Assembly (NCBI RefSeq): GCF_900111005.1 | Contig: NZ_FOFV01000010.1 | Coordinates: 186,001 to 250,000, forward strand | Length of the DNA: 64,000 nucleotides | Source: Lentzea albida | Lineage (GTDB): Bacteria > Actinomycetota > Actinomycetes > Mycobacteriales > Pseudonocardiaceae | Direction of reading: 5' to 3' | Shown: piece by piece, positions 56,585 to 64,000 of the stretch | Numbering within the stretch: the first letter of the stretch is position 1 | How the letters are laid out: each line of letters starts with the position of its first letter | Made by a program: the position numbers and the translations under genes | The notes under the pieces: model-generated | What the model saw: the letters and a program-made list of their open reading frames with translations, nothing else | What the model was told of the DNA's origin: nothing | Databases searched by the model: none

Positions 56585-58885
56585 TCAGGGACTCGTCGTG
56601 AACTCCGGTGTCGTCACCCGGTCGAACCCGACGCGCCGGGTCGGTCCGGTCATCGTCAGCTTCACCGCGGAGTGGATGTTCGCGCTGGACGTGCCGACGT
56701 GCAGCTCGACGTCCCCGGGATCGACCTGGCGGTGGCCCGCGCGGCCGGTGTAGGAGGTCAGGTCGGCGTGCAGCCGGGCGGTGACGGTGCGGGTCTCGCC
56801 GGGCTCGAGGTCCACCTTCGCCGCGCCGACCAGCTGCCGCACGGGCCGCGCGACCTCGGCGACCGGGTCGTGCAGGTAGATCTGCACGACCTCGCTGGTC
56901 GGGACGTCCGTGTCGTTGCGCACGACCACGTGCACCGTGCAGAAGCCGTCGGTCGGCCACTCGCGTTCCTCGCAGCCCGCCGTGACCCACGAGGCCGGTG
57001 CGTAGGAAAGCCCGTGCCCGAACGGGAACAGCGGCGTCGGGTCCACGTTGCTGACCTCGGTGCGCCTGCCGAGCTGCGCGCTCAGGTAGGTCGAGGGCTG
57101 GCTGGAACCGGCGCCCGGGAAGCTCACCGGGAGCCTGCCGGACGGGTTGACGCGTCCGCCGAGGACACCCGCGAGTGCCGGTCCGCCCTCCTGGCCCGGG
57201 TAGAACCCGCACACGACGGCGGCCAGCCGGTCGACCTGCCGGGACAGGTCGTAGGGCCGGCCCGAGAGCAGCACGAGCACGACCGGCATGCCGGTGCCGA
57301 GCACCGCCTCCAGCAGTTCCTCCTGGCGGCCGGGCAGCTTCAGGTCCGCGGCGTCACATCCCTCGCCGGACGTGCCGTTGCCGAAAAGTCCCGCCTGGTC
57401 GCCGAGCACGACGACGCAGACGTCCGCCTGCCGGGCCGCCTCGACGGCCTCGGCGATCTCGTCGTCCGTCCCGCCGAGCACGGGACAGCCGCGCGCGAAC
57501 ACCACGTCGTGGTCCTGGCGCAACGCCTCCACCACGGTGGTGACCTCGACGCCGATCTCCACGTCCGGGTGGTGCACGCCGACGTGCAGCGGGAACGAGT
57601 AGCAGCCCATCATCGCGCCCGGCTCGTCGGCGCGCGGGCCCACGACGGCCAGTCGCTTGCCCGTCAACGGGAGCACACCGTCGTTCTGCAGCAACACGAT
57701 CGAACGCTCGGCCACCTCGCGGGCGAGCGCACGCGACTCCTCGTCGTCCAGGTCGAGGTCCGCGGCGGGCGCGGGGGAGTAGTCCGGGTCCAGCAGGCCC
57801 AGCTCGACCTTCTGCGTCAGCACGCGCGTCAACGCCCTGTCGACGAGCTCGACGTCCACGCGGTGGGAACAAAGGCCTTCGAGCAGCGGCTCGCCGAAGC
57901 AGTCCACAGTGGGCAGTTCGACGTCGATGCCGGCCGCCAACGCCAGCGCGGCCGCGTCCTCGCGCCCGGCGGCGACCCCGTGCAGCTTGTGCAGGAACGC
58001 CACGGAGAAGTAGTCGGACACCAACGTCCCGGTGAAACCGTACTCGTCGCGCAACCGGTCGGTGAGGAGCGTCGCGTCCGCGGCGGCGGGCACACCGTCG
58101 TTGTCGGCGTAGGAGTTCATGACCGACCTGGCGCCCGCCTTCAGCGCCATCTCGAACGGCGGCAGGACGACGTCGGCGAACTCGCGCGGGCCGATCGAGA
58201 CGGGGGCGTGGTTGCGCCCGGCGCGCGAGGCCGAGTAGCCCGCGAAGTGCTTGAGCGTGGCCACGATCCCGGCCAGTTCGAGGCCTTCGACGTAGGCGGA
58301 CCCGATGAGGCCGACCAGGTGCGGGTCCTCGCCGATGGTCTCCTCGACCCGGCCCCACCGCAGGTCGCGCGTGACGTCGAGGACGGGGGCGAGGCCCTGG
58401 TGGATCCCGAGGCGGCGCATGGAGTCGCCGATCCGCGCCGCCATGCGCCGCACCAGGTCCGGCTCGAACGTGGCGCCCCAGCACAGCGGTGACGGGTACA
58501 CGGTCGCCTGCCAGGCGGCCAGCCCGGTCAGGCACTCCTCGTGCGCCACCGCGGGGATCCCGAAGCGGCTCGCCTCGATGATCTGCCGCTGGGTGCGGGC
58601 GAGCGTGCGCGCGCCGACCTCCGGCGCGATCGGCCGGGTGCCGAACACGCGGGTGAGCTGGCCGATGCCGTACCGGGTCAGCTCGTCGAAGTCCCGCGGT
58701 GCCACGGCGAACTCGTGCTGGTGCGGGGCCATCTCGCCGACGGCGTCGATGCCGACCCAGACGCCCTGCAGCTGCGCGACCTTCTCCTGCGGCGTCATGC
58801 GCGCGACCAGGTCGCGCACTCGGTCGGCCACGGGGGCGTGCGGATTGCGCCAGACCTCGTCCGGCGTGGTGGCTTCTGTCGTCAC
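56585..58885 (-). CDS. GH3 beta-glycosidase (beta-xylosidase/glucosidase)
   Basis: A 766-residue cytoplasmic enzyme; no signal peptide. GH3 N-domain marks are KHFAGYSASRAGRNHAPVSI (substrate-binding Lys-His and Arg) and the nucleophile aspartate in FTGTLVSDYFSVAFLHKL near residue 290. The second domain includes VVVLGDQAGLFGNGTSGEG and the third (FnIII-like) follows FPFGHGLSYAPASW. The SDYFSV context and the link to a GH10 xylanase and sugar importer across the LacI gene favour beta-xylosidase, but beta-glucosidase cannot be excluded. GTG 58885 follows GAGG and lies ten bases after the LacI stop. Confidence 0.9.
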   Translation of the reverse strand: MTTEATTPDEVWRNPHAPVADRVRDLVARMTPQEKVAQLQGVWVGIDAVGEMAPHQHEFAVAPRDFDELTRYGIGQLTRVFGTRPIAPEVGARTLARTQRQIIEASRFGIPAVAHEECLTGLAAWQATVYPSPLCWGATFEPDLVRRMAARIGDSMRRLGIHQGLAPVLDVTRDLRWGRVEETIGEDPHLVGLIGSAYVEGLELAGIVATLKHFAGYSASRAGRNHAPVSIGPREFADVVLPPFEMALKAGARSVMNSYADNDGVPAAADATLLTDRLRDEYGFTGTLVSDYFSVAFLHKLHGVAAGREDAAALALAAGIDVELPTVDCFGEPLLEGLCSHRVDVELVDRALTRVLTQKVELGLLDPDYSPAPAADLDLDDEESRALAREVAERSIVLLQNDGVLPLTGKRLAVVGPRADEPGAMMGCYSFPLHVGVHHPDVEIGVEVTTVVEALRQDHDVVFARGCPVLGGTDDEIAEAVEAARQADVCVVVLGDQAGLFGNGTSGEGCDAADLKLPGRQEELLEAVLGTGMPVVLVLLSGRPYDLSRQVDRLAAVVCGFYPGQEGGPALAGVLGGRVNPSGRLPVSFPGAGSSQPSTYLSAQLGRRTEVSNVDPTPLFPFGHGLSYAPASWVTAGCEEREWPTDGFCTVHVVVRNDTDVPTSEVVQIYLHDPVAEVARPVRQLVGAAKVDLEPGETRTVTARLHADLTSYTGRAGHRQVDPGDVELHVGTSSANIHSAVKLTMTGPTRRVGFDRVTTPEFTTSP

Positions 58886-58895
58886 AGGAACAACC

Positions 58896-59909
58896 TCAGG
58901 GTGTCAGGGGACGTGTCGACCGCCGGACGACCAGATCGGTGCCCAGGGTGATGTGGGTGTCGGCGGGCTCGTCGCCGTTGATGAGCCGCACCAGCAGTTC
59001 GAGGGCGCGGTGGCCCATCTCGCGGATCGGCTGCTCCACCGTCGTGAGCGGCGGTGTGCACAGCGCGGACTCGGGGATGTTGTCGAAGCCGACCACCGAG
59101 ACGTCCTCCGGCACGCGCAGGCCGAGTTCGAGCGCCGCCTCGATCGCGGCGATCGCGGTGGTGTCGTTGGCGGCGAAGATCGCGGTTGGCCGGTCGGGCC
59201 CGCTCAGCAGCTCACGAGCGGACGCGGCGGCCACCTCGGCGTCGTAGTCGCCCCTGCGGACCAGCGACTCGTCGACCGGCACCCCCGCGCTGGCGAGCGC
59301 TCCGCGGTAGCCGGTCTCGCGCTGCTGCGCGGACTTCAGGTCCGCGCGGCCGGTCAGCATCGCGATCCTGCGATGACCGAGTTCCAGCAGGTGCTCGGTC
59401 GCGAGCCGCCCGCCGTGCAGGTTGTCGGAGTCGACCGTGGGCAGCGCCGCGCGGCCGGTGTGCGGGTCGACGGCGACCACGGGCGTACCGGGGATGCCTT
59501 CGAGGTCGACGGCGGGCGTGACCAGCACGGCTCCGTCGACGAGGGTGCCGCTCAGCCGCGTCAGGTACCGCTGCTCCCAGCCGTGGGGGTCACCTGTTCG
59601 GCCGCCCGCCGAGTAGACGACGAGTTCGAAGCCGGTGCCGCGGATCGCGTCCGCCGCGCCCTTGAGCAGTTCGGTGCTGAACGGCTCGATGTCGGCGACG
59701 AGGATGCCGATGACGTTCGTCCGGTGGTTGCGCAGGCTCTGCGCGACGAGGCTCGCCTCGTACCCCAGGTCCTTGATCACGGCGGTGACCCGCGCGAACG
59801 TGTCAGCGGAGACGCCGTAGCGGTTGTTCAGGACCTTGGAGACGGTGGCGACCGAGACGCCGGCCTGAGCGGCGACGTCCTTGATCGTGACGCGGGAGCG
59901 TGGGGGCAC
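58896..59909 (-). CDS. LacI-family regulator of the xylan-type module
   Basis: A 337-residue repressor. HTH: VTIKDVAAQAGVSVATVSKV with hinge LNNRYGVSADTFARVTAVIK. Effector domain: NVIGILVADIEPFSTELLKG, HLLELGHRRIAMLTG and VPEDVSVVGFDNIPESALC. It is read with the GH3 gene and is divergent from the sugar transporter-xylanase operon; the box GTTATCGACAAC lies between. Start GTG 59909. Confidence 0.92.
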   Translation of the reverse strand: MPPRSRVTIKDVAAQAGVSVATVSKVLNNRYGVSADTFARVTAVIKDLGYEASLVAQSLRNHRTNVIGILVADIEPFSTELLKGAADAIRGTGFELVVYSAGGRTGDPHGWEQRYLTRLSGTLVDGAVLVTPAVDLEGIPGTPVVAVDPHTGRAALPTVDSDNLHGGRLATEHLLELGHRRIAMLTGRADLKSAQQRETGYRGALASAGVPVDESLVRRGDYDAEVAAASARELLSGPDRPTAIFAANDTTAIAAIEAALELGLRVPEDVSVVGFDNIPESALCTPPLTTVEQPIREMGHRALELLVRLINGDEPADTHITLGTDLVVRRSTRPLTP

Positions 59910-59933
59910 CGGGTCAGGCTAGCCGTGTAAAAC

Positions 59934-59977
59934 GTTATCGACAACGATTGACACGACACGGGTTCTCGCGGCAGTCT
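59934..59977 (+). promoter_or_regulatory. LacI-type operator and promoter of the xylan-type transporter operon
   Basis: GTTATCGACAAC (59934-59945) pairs at five of six positions around a central CG; with flanking C and G it extends to 14 bases. TTGACA (59948-59953) follows directly and CAGTCT (59972-59977) is 18 bases on. A repressor bound to the box would block the -35 region. Confidence 0.65.
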
Positions 59978-60031
59978 CTGGCCCCAACACACGCAGTCCA
60001 ACCGGCCGACGTCGTCAGGAGTGGACCCCCG

Positions 60032-61309
60032 ATGCGTTCCAGAAAGCCCCTTGCCCTCTTCGCCGCCGCGGCGTTCGTGCTGGCCGGGTGCGGTGGTGGT
60101 GGCGGTGATGCCTCCACTGAAGGCCCCGTGACGCTCACGTGGTGGCACAACAGGACCACCGAACCGATGAAGTCGAAGTGGCAGCAGATCGCCGACGACT
60201 TCCACAAGACCCATCCGAACACCTCGTTCACGATCGAACCGATCCAGAACGAGCAGTTCCAGACCAAGGTGCCCCTCGCACTGCAGGGCAACACCCCTCC
60301 GGACCTCTTCCAGCAGTGGGGCGGCGGAGCGCTCGCCGACCAGCTGAAGTCCGGCAAGCTCGCCGACATCACCGAGGCCTCGTCCGGTTGGATCGGGCCG
60401 CTGGCCAAGAACGCCGACGGCTGGAAGGTCGGCGGCAAGCAGTACGGCGCGCCGTACCTGATGCACGCGGTCGGGTTCTGGTACCGCAAGGACGTCTTCG
60501 CCAACGCGGGAATCACCTCGACACCGACCACTGTGGACGAGTTGAACGCCGCGGTCGCGAAGCTGAAGACCGCGGGGATCGTGCCGATCGCGCTGGGCGG
60601 CAAGGACCGCTGGCCCGACGCGTTCTACTGGGCCTACTTCGCGGTGCGCCAGTGCTCGGTCGACACGCTGAAGAAGGCGGTCGAGAAGACCGAACTGGCC
60701 GACCCCTGCTTCACCAAGGCCGGGGAGAACCTCAAGAGCTTCCTGGACACGAAACCGTTCCAGGACGGGTTCGTCGGGACGCCCGCTCAGCAGGGGGCGG
60801 GCAGCTCGGCGGGCCTGGTCGCCAACGGCAAGGCGGCCATGGAGCTGCAGGGCGACTGGCAGCCCGACGTGATGCAGGCGCTCACCGAGGACAAGGAACT
60901 CGCCTCGAAGATCGGCTGGTTCCCGTTCCCGAGCGTGCCGGGCGGGCAGGGCGATCCGACCGTGATGCTCGGTGGCGGTGACGGGTTCTCCTGCACCACG
61001 CGTGCCGCCAAGGCGTGCGCGGAGTTCCTCGGGCACCTCGTCGGTGACGACGTGCAGAAGATCCTCGCCGAGACCAACTCCGGTCTGCCGGTGACCCCCG
61101 CCGGTGTGGCGGCGCTGAAGAGCGAGCCGCACAAGGTGATCGCCGCGGCCATGTCCAAGGCGTCGCACGTGCAGTTCTACTTCGACACCGCGTTCCCGAC
61201 CAAGGTCGGTCAGGCCCTCAACGACACCATCGCGAACTTCTTCGCGGGTCAGGGCGGACCCGACACCATCGTGAAATCGGTGAGTGAAGCAGCTGCCGGG
61301 AACAAATGA
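60032..61309 (+). CDS. Sugar-binding lipoprotein (xylo-oligosaccharide-type)
   Basis: Extracellular SBP_bac_1 lipoprotein of 425 residues. Signal LALFAAAAFVLAGC with Cys at residue 20, then a Gly run. Mature part: VTLTWWHNRTTEPMKSKWQQ, GNTPPDLFQQWGGGAL, AVGFWYRKDVFANAGI and AAMELQGDWQPDVMQAL. AGGAGTGG precedes ATG 60032. The operon ends with a GH10 xylanase, so xylobiose or longer xylo-oligosaccharides are the likely ligands. Confidence 0.92.
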   Translation: MRSRKPLALFAAAAFVLAGCGGGGGDASTEGPVTLTWWHNRTTEPMKSKWQQIADDFHKTHPNTSFTIEPIQNEQFQTKVPLALQGNTPPDLFQQWGGGALADQLKSGKLADITEASSGWIGPLAKNADGWKVGGKQYGAPYLMHAVGFWYRKDVFANAGITSTPTTVDELNAAVAKLKTAGIVPIALGGKDRWPDAFYWAYFAVRQCSVDTLKKAVEKTELADPCFTKAGENLKSFLDTKPFQDGFVGTPAQQGAGSSAGLVANGKAAMELQGDWQPDVMQALTEDKELASKIGWFPFPSVPGGQGDPTVMLGGGDGFSCTTRAAKACAEFLGHLVGDDVQKILAETNSGLPVTPAGVAALKSEPHKVIAAAMSKASHVQFYFDTAFPTKVGQALNDTIANFFAGQGGPDTIVKSVSEAAAGNK

Positions 61310-62283
61310 TGAGTGCCGCGATCACCACGCGGCCGCCGACCGCCCCCGTGCCGCACGCGCCAGCGGCCGGGGGCACCCGGCGGCGGTCCCGACTCCGCAC
61401 CCGCCTCGAGCTCGCGTTGCTGCTGGCCCCGGCACTGGTGTTGTTCGTCGGATTCGTCATGATCCCGATCGGGGTCGCCGCGTACTACAGCCTCTACTCG
61501 TGGAGCGGCTTCGGCCCTCTGACCGACTTCGTGGGCCTCGACAACTACGTCGACGCCCTGTCCGGTGACGTCTTCCAGAGCGCCGTCGGGCACAACATGA
61601 TCATCGCGGTGCTGTCGATCGTCGTGCAGCTGCCGCTCAGCATCGGCCTGGCCATGCTGCTCAACCGCAAGCTGCGCGGCCGGACGTTCCTGCGGATGGT
61701 CGTGTTCGCGCCGTACGTGCTGTCCGAGGCCGTGACGGCCGTGATCTGGCTGCTCATGCTGCAGCCCGGTGGATTCGTCGACGAGGTCCTGCGCGCGGTG
61801 GGACTCGGCGGGCTCGTGCAGCTGTGGCTCGCCGACCAGTCGATGGTGCTCTACACGTTGTTCCTCGTGATCACGTGGAAGTACATCGGGTTCGGCGTGA
61901 TCCTGCTGCTGGCCGGGTTGCAGGGTGTGCCGGCCGAACTGCGAGAGGCAGCCGCGCTCGACGGCGCGAGCCCCTGGCAGACCACCCGGCACGTCGTTCT
62001 TCCGTTGCTGGGACCGACGATCCGCGTGTGGATCTTCCTCTCGGTGATCGGGTCGCTGCAGCTGTTCGACCTCGTCTGGATCATGACGCTCGGCGGTCCC
62101 GCCAACGCGTCGACGACCATGGCGGTCTACCTCACCGACCACGGCTTCAAGCGCTACGAGTTCGGCTTCGGCAGTGCGGTCGCGGTGATCCTGTTCATCA
62201 TCTGCTTCGTGTTCGCGTTGTTCTACCAGCGGTTCGCCCTGCGCAGGGACACCGAGGGCGCTGTGACGTCGGGGGTGCGCTGA
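61306..62283 (+). CDS. Sugar ABC transporter permease (MalF type)
   Basis: CUT1 permease of about 325 residues. A cytoplasmic N terminus is followed by LALLLAPALVLFVGFVMIP; the EAA loop reads ELREAAALDGASPWQTTRHV. ATG 61306 overlaps the preceding stop as ATGA (a second ATG follows directly). No ATPase gene is present in this operon. Confidence 0.93.
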   Translation: MMSAAITTRPPTAPVPHAPAAGGTRRRSRLRTRLELALLLAPALVLFVGFVMIPIGVAAYYSLYSWSGFGPLTDFVGLDNYVDALSGDVFQSAVGHNMIIAVLSIVVQLPLSIGLAMLLNRKLRGRTFLRMVVFAPYVLSEAVTAVIWLLMLQPGGFVDEVLRAVGLGGLVQLWLADQSMVLYTLFLVITWKYIGFGVILLLAGLQGVPAELREAAALDGASPWQTTRHVVLPLLGPTIRVWIFLSVIGSLQLFDLVWIMTLGGPANASTTMAVYLTDHGFKRYEFGFGSAVAVILFIICFVFALFYQRFALRRDTEGAVTSGVR

Positions 62284-62284
62284 G

Positions 62285-63103
62285 GTGGTACGCCGCAACA
62301 ACATCACCGGTTACCTGGCGGCGATCGCCGTCATCGGTGTGACCGTGGTCCCGCTGCTGTTCGTCGTGCTGGGCGGGTTCCGCACCACGGCGCAGATCAA
62401 CGCGTCGCCCGCCGGGCTACCGGGGCCGTTCGTGTTCGACAACTACGTCGAGGTCGCCACGTCGCCGCAGTTCTGGCGGCTGCTCGGCAACAGCGCGCTG
62501 ATCGCGGTGATCGCCACGACGCTGGCGGTCGGGCTCGGCTCGATGGCGGCGTTCGCCTTGTCCCGCTACGCGTTCCGGGGCAGGGAAGGGCTCTACACCC
62601 TGTTCACGCTCGGCCTGCTGTTCCCGCTGGGCGTCGCGGCGCTGCCGCTGTACCTGTGGCTGCGCCAGCTCGGGATGCTGGAGAACCCGCTCGGCGTCGC
62701 GATCCCGGAGGCGGCGTTCTCGCTGCCGGTGACGATCGTGATCCTGCGGCCGTTCATGCACGCGATCCCCGGTGAGCTCGAGGACGCCGCACTGCTCGAC
62801 GGCGCGGCCAAGCTCGGTTTCTTCTGGCGGATCCTGCTGCCGCTGTCGCGGCCGGCGCTCATCACGGTGTCGGTGCTCGCGTTCGTCACCAGCTGGAACT
62901 TCTTCCTGCTGCCGCTGCTGGTGTTCAACGACTCCACCAACTTCACCCTCCCGCTCGGCGTGGCGATGTTCCAGTCCGAGCACACCCAGGACACCGCGAA
63001 GGTGCTCGCCTTCACCGCGTTGTCCATGATCCCCGCGCTCACGTTCTTCGTGCTCGCCGAACGCCGGATGGTGGGCGGCCTGACCGGCTCTGTGAAGGGA
63101 TGA
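62285..63103 (+). CDS. Sugar ABC transporter permease (MalG type)
   Basis: CUT1 permease of 272 residues with six helices; opens NNITGYLAAIAVIGVTVVPL and has the EAA loop ELEDAALLDGAAKLGFFWRI. GTG 62285 starts one base after the stop of its partner, and its own stop overlaps the xylanase ATG as ATGA. Confidence 0.93.
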   Translation: MVRRNNITGYLAAIAVIGVTVVPLLFVVLGGFRTTAQINASPAGLPGPFVFDNYVEVATSPQFWRLLGNSALIAVIATTLAVGLGSMAAFALSRYAFRGREGLYTLFTLGLLFPLGVAALPLYLWLRQLGMLENPLGVAIPEAAFSLPVTIVILRPFMHAIPGELEDAALLDGAAKLGFFWRILLPLSRPALITVSVLAFVTSWNFFLLPLLVFNDSTNFTLPLGVAMFQSEHTQDTAKVLAFTALSMIPALTFFVLAERRMVGGLTGSVKG

Positions 63104-64000
63104 CCGTGCGAATCCGACTGGCAGTTGGCCTCGCCGTGCTGGTGGTGGCCGCGCAGGCCGCGCCCGCCTCGGCCGGGGGACCGTTGCAGGGCGTCACGAA
63201 GAGGTACGTGGGCAGTGCGGTGGCCGTCCAGCACCTCGAGGCCGAGGCGGACTACAAGGCGGTGCTGACGCGGGAGTTCGACAGCGTCACGCCGGAGAAC
63301 GAGATGAAGTGGGGCACCGTCGAGGCGGTGCGCGGCCAGTACGACTGGTCCGGCGCGGACGCGATCGTGGCCTACGCGAAGAAGACCGGCAAGTCCGTGC
63401 GCGGCCACACCCTGGTGTGGCACAGCCAGTTGCCCGACTGGGTGGGCGGTCTGGAAGCGGCGGAGCTGCGCGAGGTCGTGCGCGACCACGTGAAGACCGA
63501 GGCCGGCCGGTACCGCGGCAAGATCCGGGCGTGGGACGTCGTCAACGAGGCGTTCAACGAGGACGGCACGCGCCGGCCGACGGTGTTCCAGGAGAAGCTC
63601 GGCGACGGCTACATCGCCGACGCGCTGCGCTGGGCGCACCAGGCCGACCCGAAGGCCAAGCTCTACATCAACGACTACAACATCGAGGGCCTCAACCCGA
63701 AAAGCGACGCGACGTACGAGTTGGTGCGTTCGCTGAAGCGGCAGGGCGTGCCCATCCACGGCGTCGGCATCCAGGCGCACCTCTCGCTCATGTACGGGTT
63801 CCCGTCCGGCATGAAGGAGAACATCGCGCGGTTCGCCGCGCTCGGCCTGGACGTCGCGATCACCGAGGCGGACGTGCGGATCCCGTTGCCCGTCACGCCC
63901 GAGAAGCTGGCCGCGCAGGCGGACTACTTCGGGCAGGTCTGGGACGCCTGCCACGCGGTGAAGCGGTGCGTCGAGTTCACCACGTGGGGCTTCACCGACC
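63100..64000 (+). CDS. Secreted GH10 endo-beta-1,4-xylanase (3' end cut by window)
   Basis: The open frame from ATG 63100 runs to the window edge (300 residues seen). A signal peptide (LAVGLAVLVVAAQAAPASA) is followed by a GH10 barrel: FDSVTPENEMKWGTVE, VRGHTLVWHSQLPDWV, the acid/base glutamate in WDVVNEAFNEDG, YINDYNIEGLNPK, GVGIQAHLSL and the nucleophile glutamate in VAITEADVRIP. The usual nucleophile motif ITELDI appears as ITEADV. ATG overlaps the permease stop, so an exported xylanase is translated directly behind its importer. Whether a CBM follows cannot be seen. Confidence 0.95.
   Translation, partial: MTVRIRLAVGLAVLVVAAQAAPASAGGPLQGVTKRYVGSAVAVQHLEAEADYKAVLTREFDSVTPENEMKWGTVEAVRGQYDWSGADAIVAYAKKTGKSVRGHTLVWHSQLPDWVGGLEAAELREVVRDHVKTEAGRYRGKIRAWDVVNEAFNEDGTRRPTVFQEKLGDGYIADALRWAHQADPKAKLYINDYNIEGLNPKSDATYELVRSLKRQGVPIHGVGIQAHLSLMYGFPSGMKENIARFAALGLDVAITEADVRIPLPVTPEKLAAQADYFGQVWDACHAVKRCVEFTTWGFTD

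Noticed and set aside
55521..56585. Possible manganese (yybP-ykoY) riboswitch before terC
   Set aside because: Only 65 bases separate the TerC start from the GH3 stop and they contain a simple terminator hairpin, too little for this riboswitch.
1..64000. CRISPR arrays, tRNA/rRNA genes, insertion sequences, prophage or attachment sites
   Set aside because: I looked for repeat-spacer periodicity, cloverleaf and transposase signatures and saw none; a tRNAscan or covariance search was not possible here.

Overview
The window is high-GC DNA with GTG/TTG starts, four-base stop/start overlaps and typical actinobacterial families (DmdR/IdeR-type iron box, CatR-type Fur protein, protoglobin, RDD and STK proteins, large sets of secreted plant-polysaccharide enzymes). 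It reads as a chromosomal segment of a filamentous soil actinomycete. A Pseudonocardiales genus such as Lentzea or Saccharothrix would fit, but the genus is an inference. I saw no rRNA, tRNA, CRISPR array, transposase or phage gene.

Layout. (1) 1-5.6 kb: two FecCD siderophore-iron permeases behind an iron box, then housekeeping-like genes (SRPBCC protein, quinone reductase, alpha/beta hydrolase, TrkA-N protein, TIGR01777 epimerase). (2) 5.7-6.4 kb: a secreted AA10 lytic polysaccharide monooxygenase behind a CebR-type operator. (3) 6.4-11.6 kb: stress genes: a catR-katA operon, a MOSC protein, a MarR regulator with a Cys/His-rich tail, and a protoglobin-redoxin-AhpD-like cluster; two promoters here share a Fur-like 7-1-7 repeat. 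(4) 11.7-14 kb: a small membrane protein and a NarL-type two-component system.

(5) 14-24.2 kb: an oligosaccharide uptake operon (peptide-type binding protein, permease, fused permease-ATPase, second ATPase, GH2 beta-mannosidase, a LacI-type sensor without its DNA-binding domain, an RDD protein), divergent from a ROK repressor. (6) 24.2-31 kb: a small secreted protein, a repeat-rich intergenic region, then a MalFG-type transporter operon that also encodes a Gfo/Idh/MocA oxidoreductase, a DUF6807 (PmoA-like) protein and a cupin. (7) 31-42.1 kb: extracellular pectin and mannan enzymes: two PL11 rhamnogalacturonan lyases, a CE7 esterase, an SGNH esterase-GH5 mannanase-FnIII-CBM2 protein and a Tat-exported GH78 rhamnosidase. 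(8) 43-54.3 kb: a complete L-rhamnose operon (transporter, mutarotase, isomerase, kinase, bifunctional aldolase/dehydrogenase) divergent from its LacI regulator. (9) 54.4-56.5 kb: a Ser/Thr kinase and TerC. (10) 56.6-64 kb: a xylan-type module: GH3, LacI regulator, three-gene sugar transporter and a GH10 xylanase cut by the window end.

How it fits together. Secreted PL11 lyases and the rhamnosidase would open rhamnogalacturonan I and release rhamnose, which enters by RhaTPQS and is degraded by RhaMI, RhaB and the RhaD fusion. The mannanase, the mannan-type operon and the xylan module do the same for other hemicelluloses. Shared DNA motifs tie distant genes into regulons: a GTTGAAACGTTTCAAC-type box (rhamnose operon, one PL11, GH78), a GGAAAGCGTTTTCC box plus repeated GTTCGAC heptamers (the 25-31 kb operon and PL11 genes), and a TGGGAGCGCTCCCA box (LPMO and mannanase). 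The least explained part is the 25.2-31 kb operon, which by its promoter motifs belongs to pectin use but carries oxidoreductase-type rather than classical glycosidase functions.
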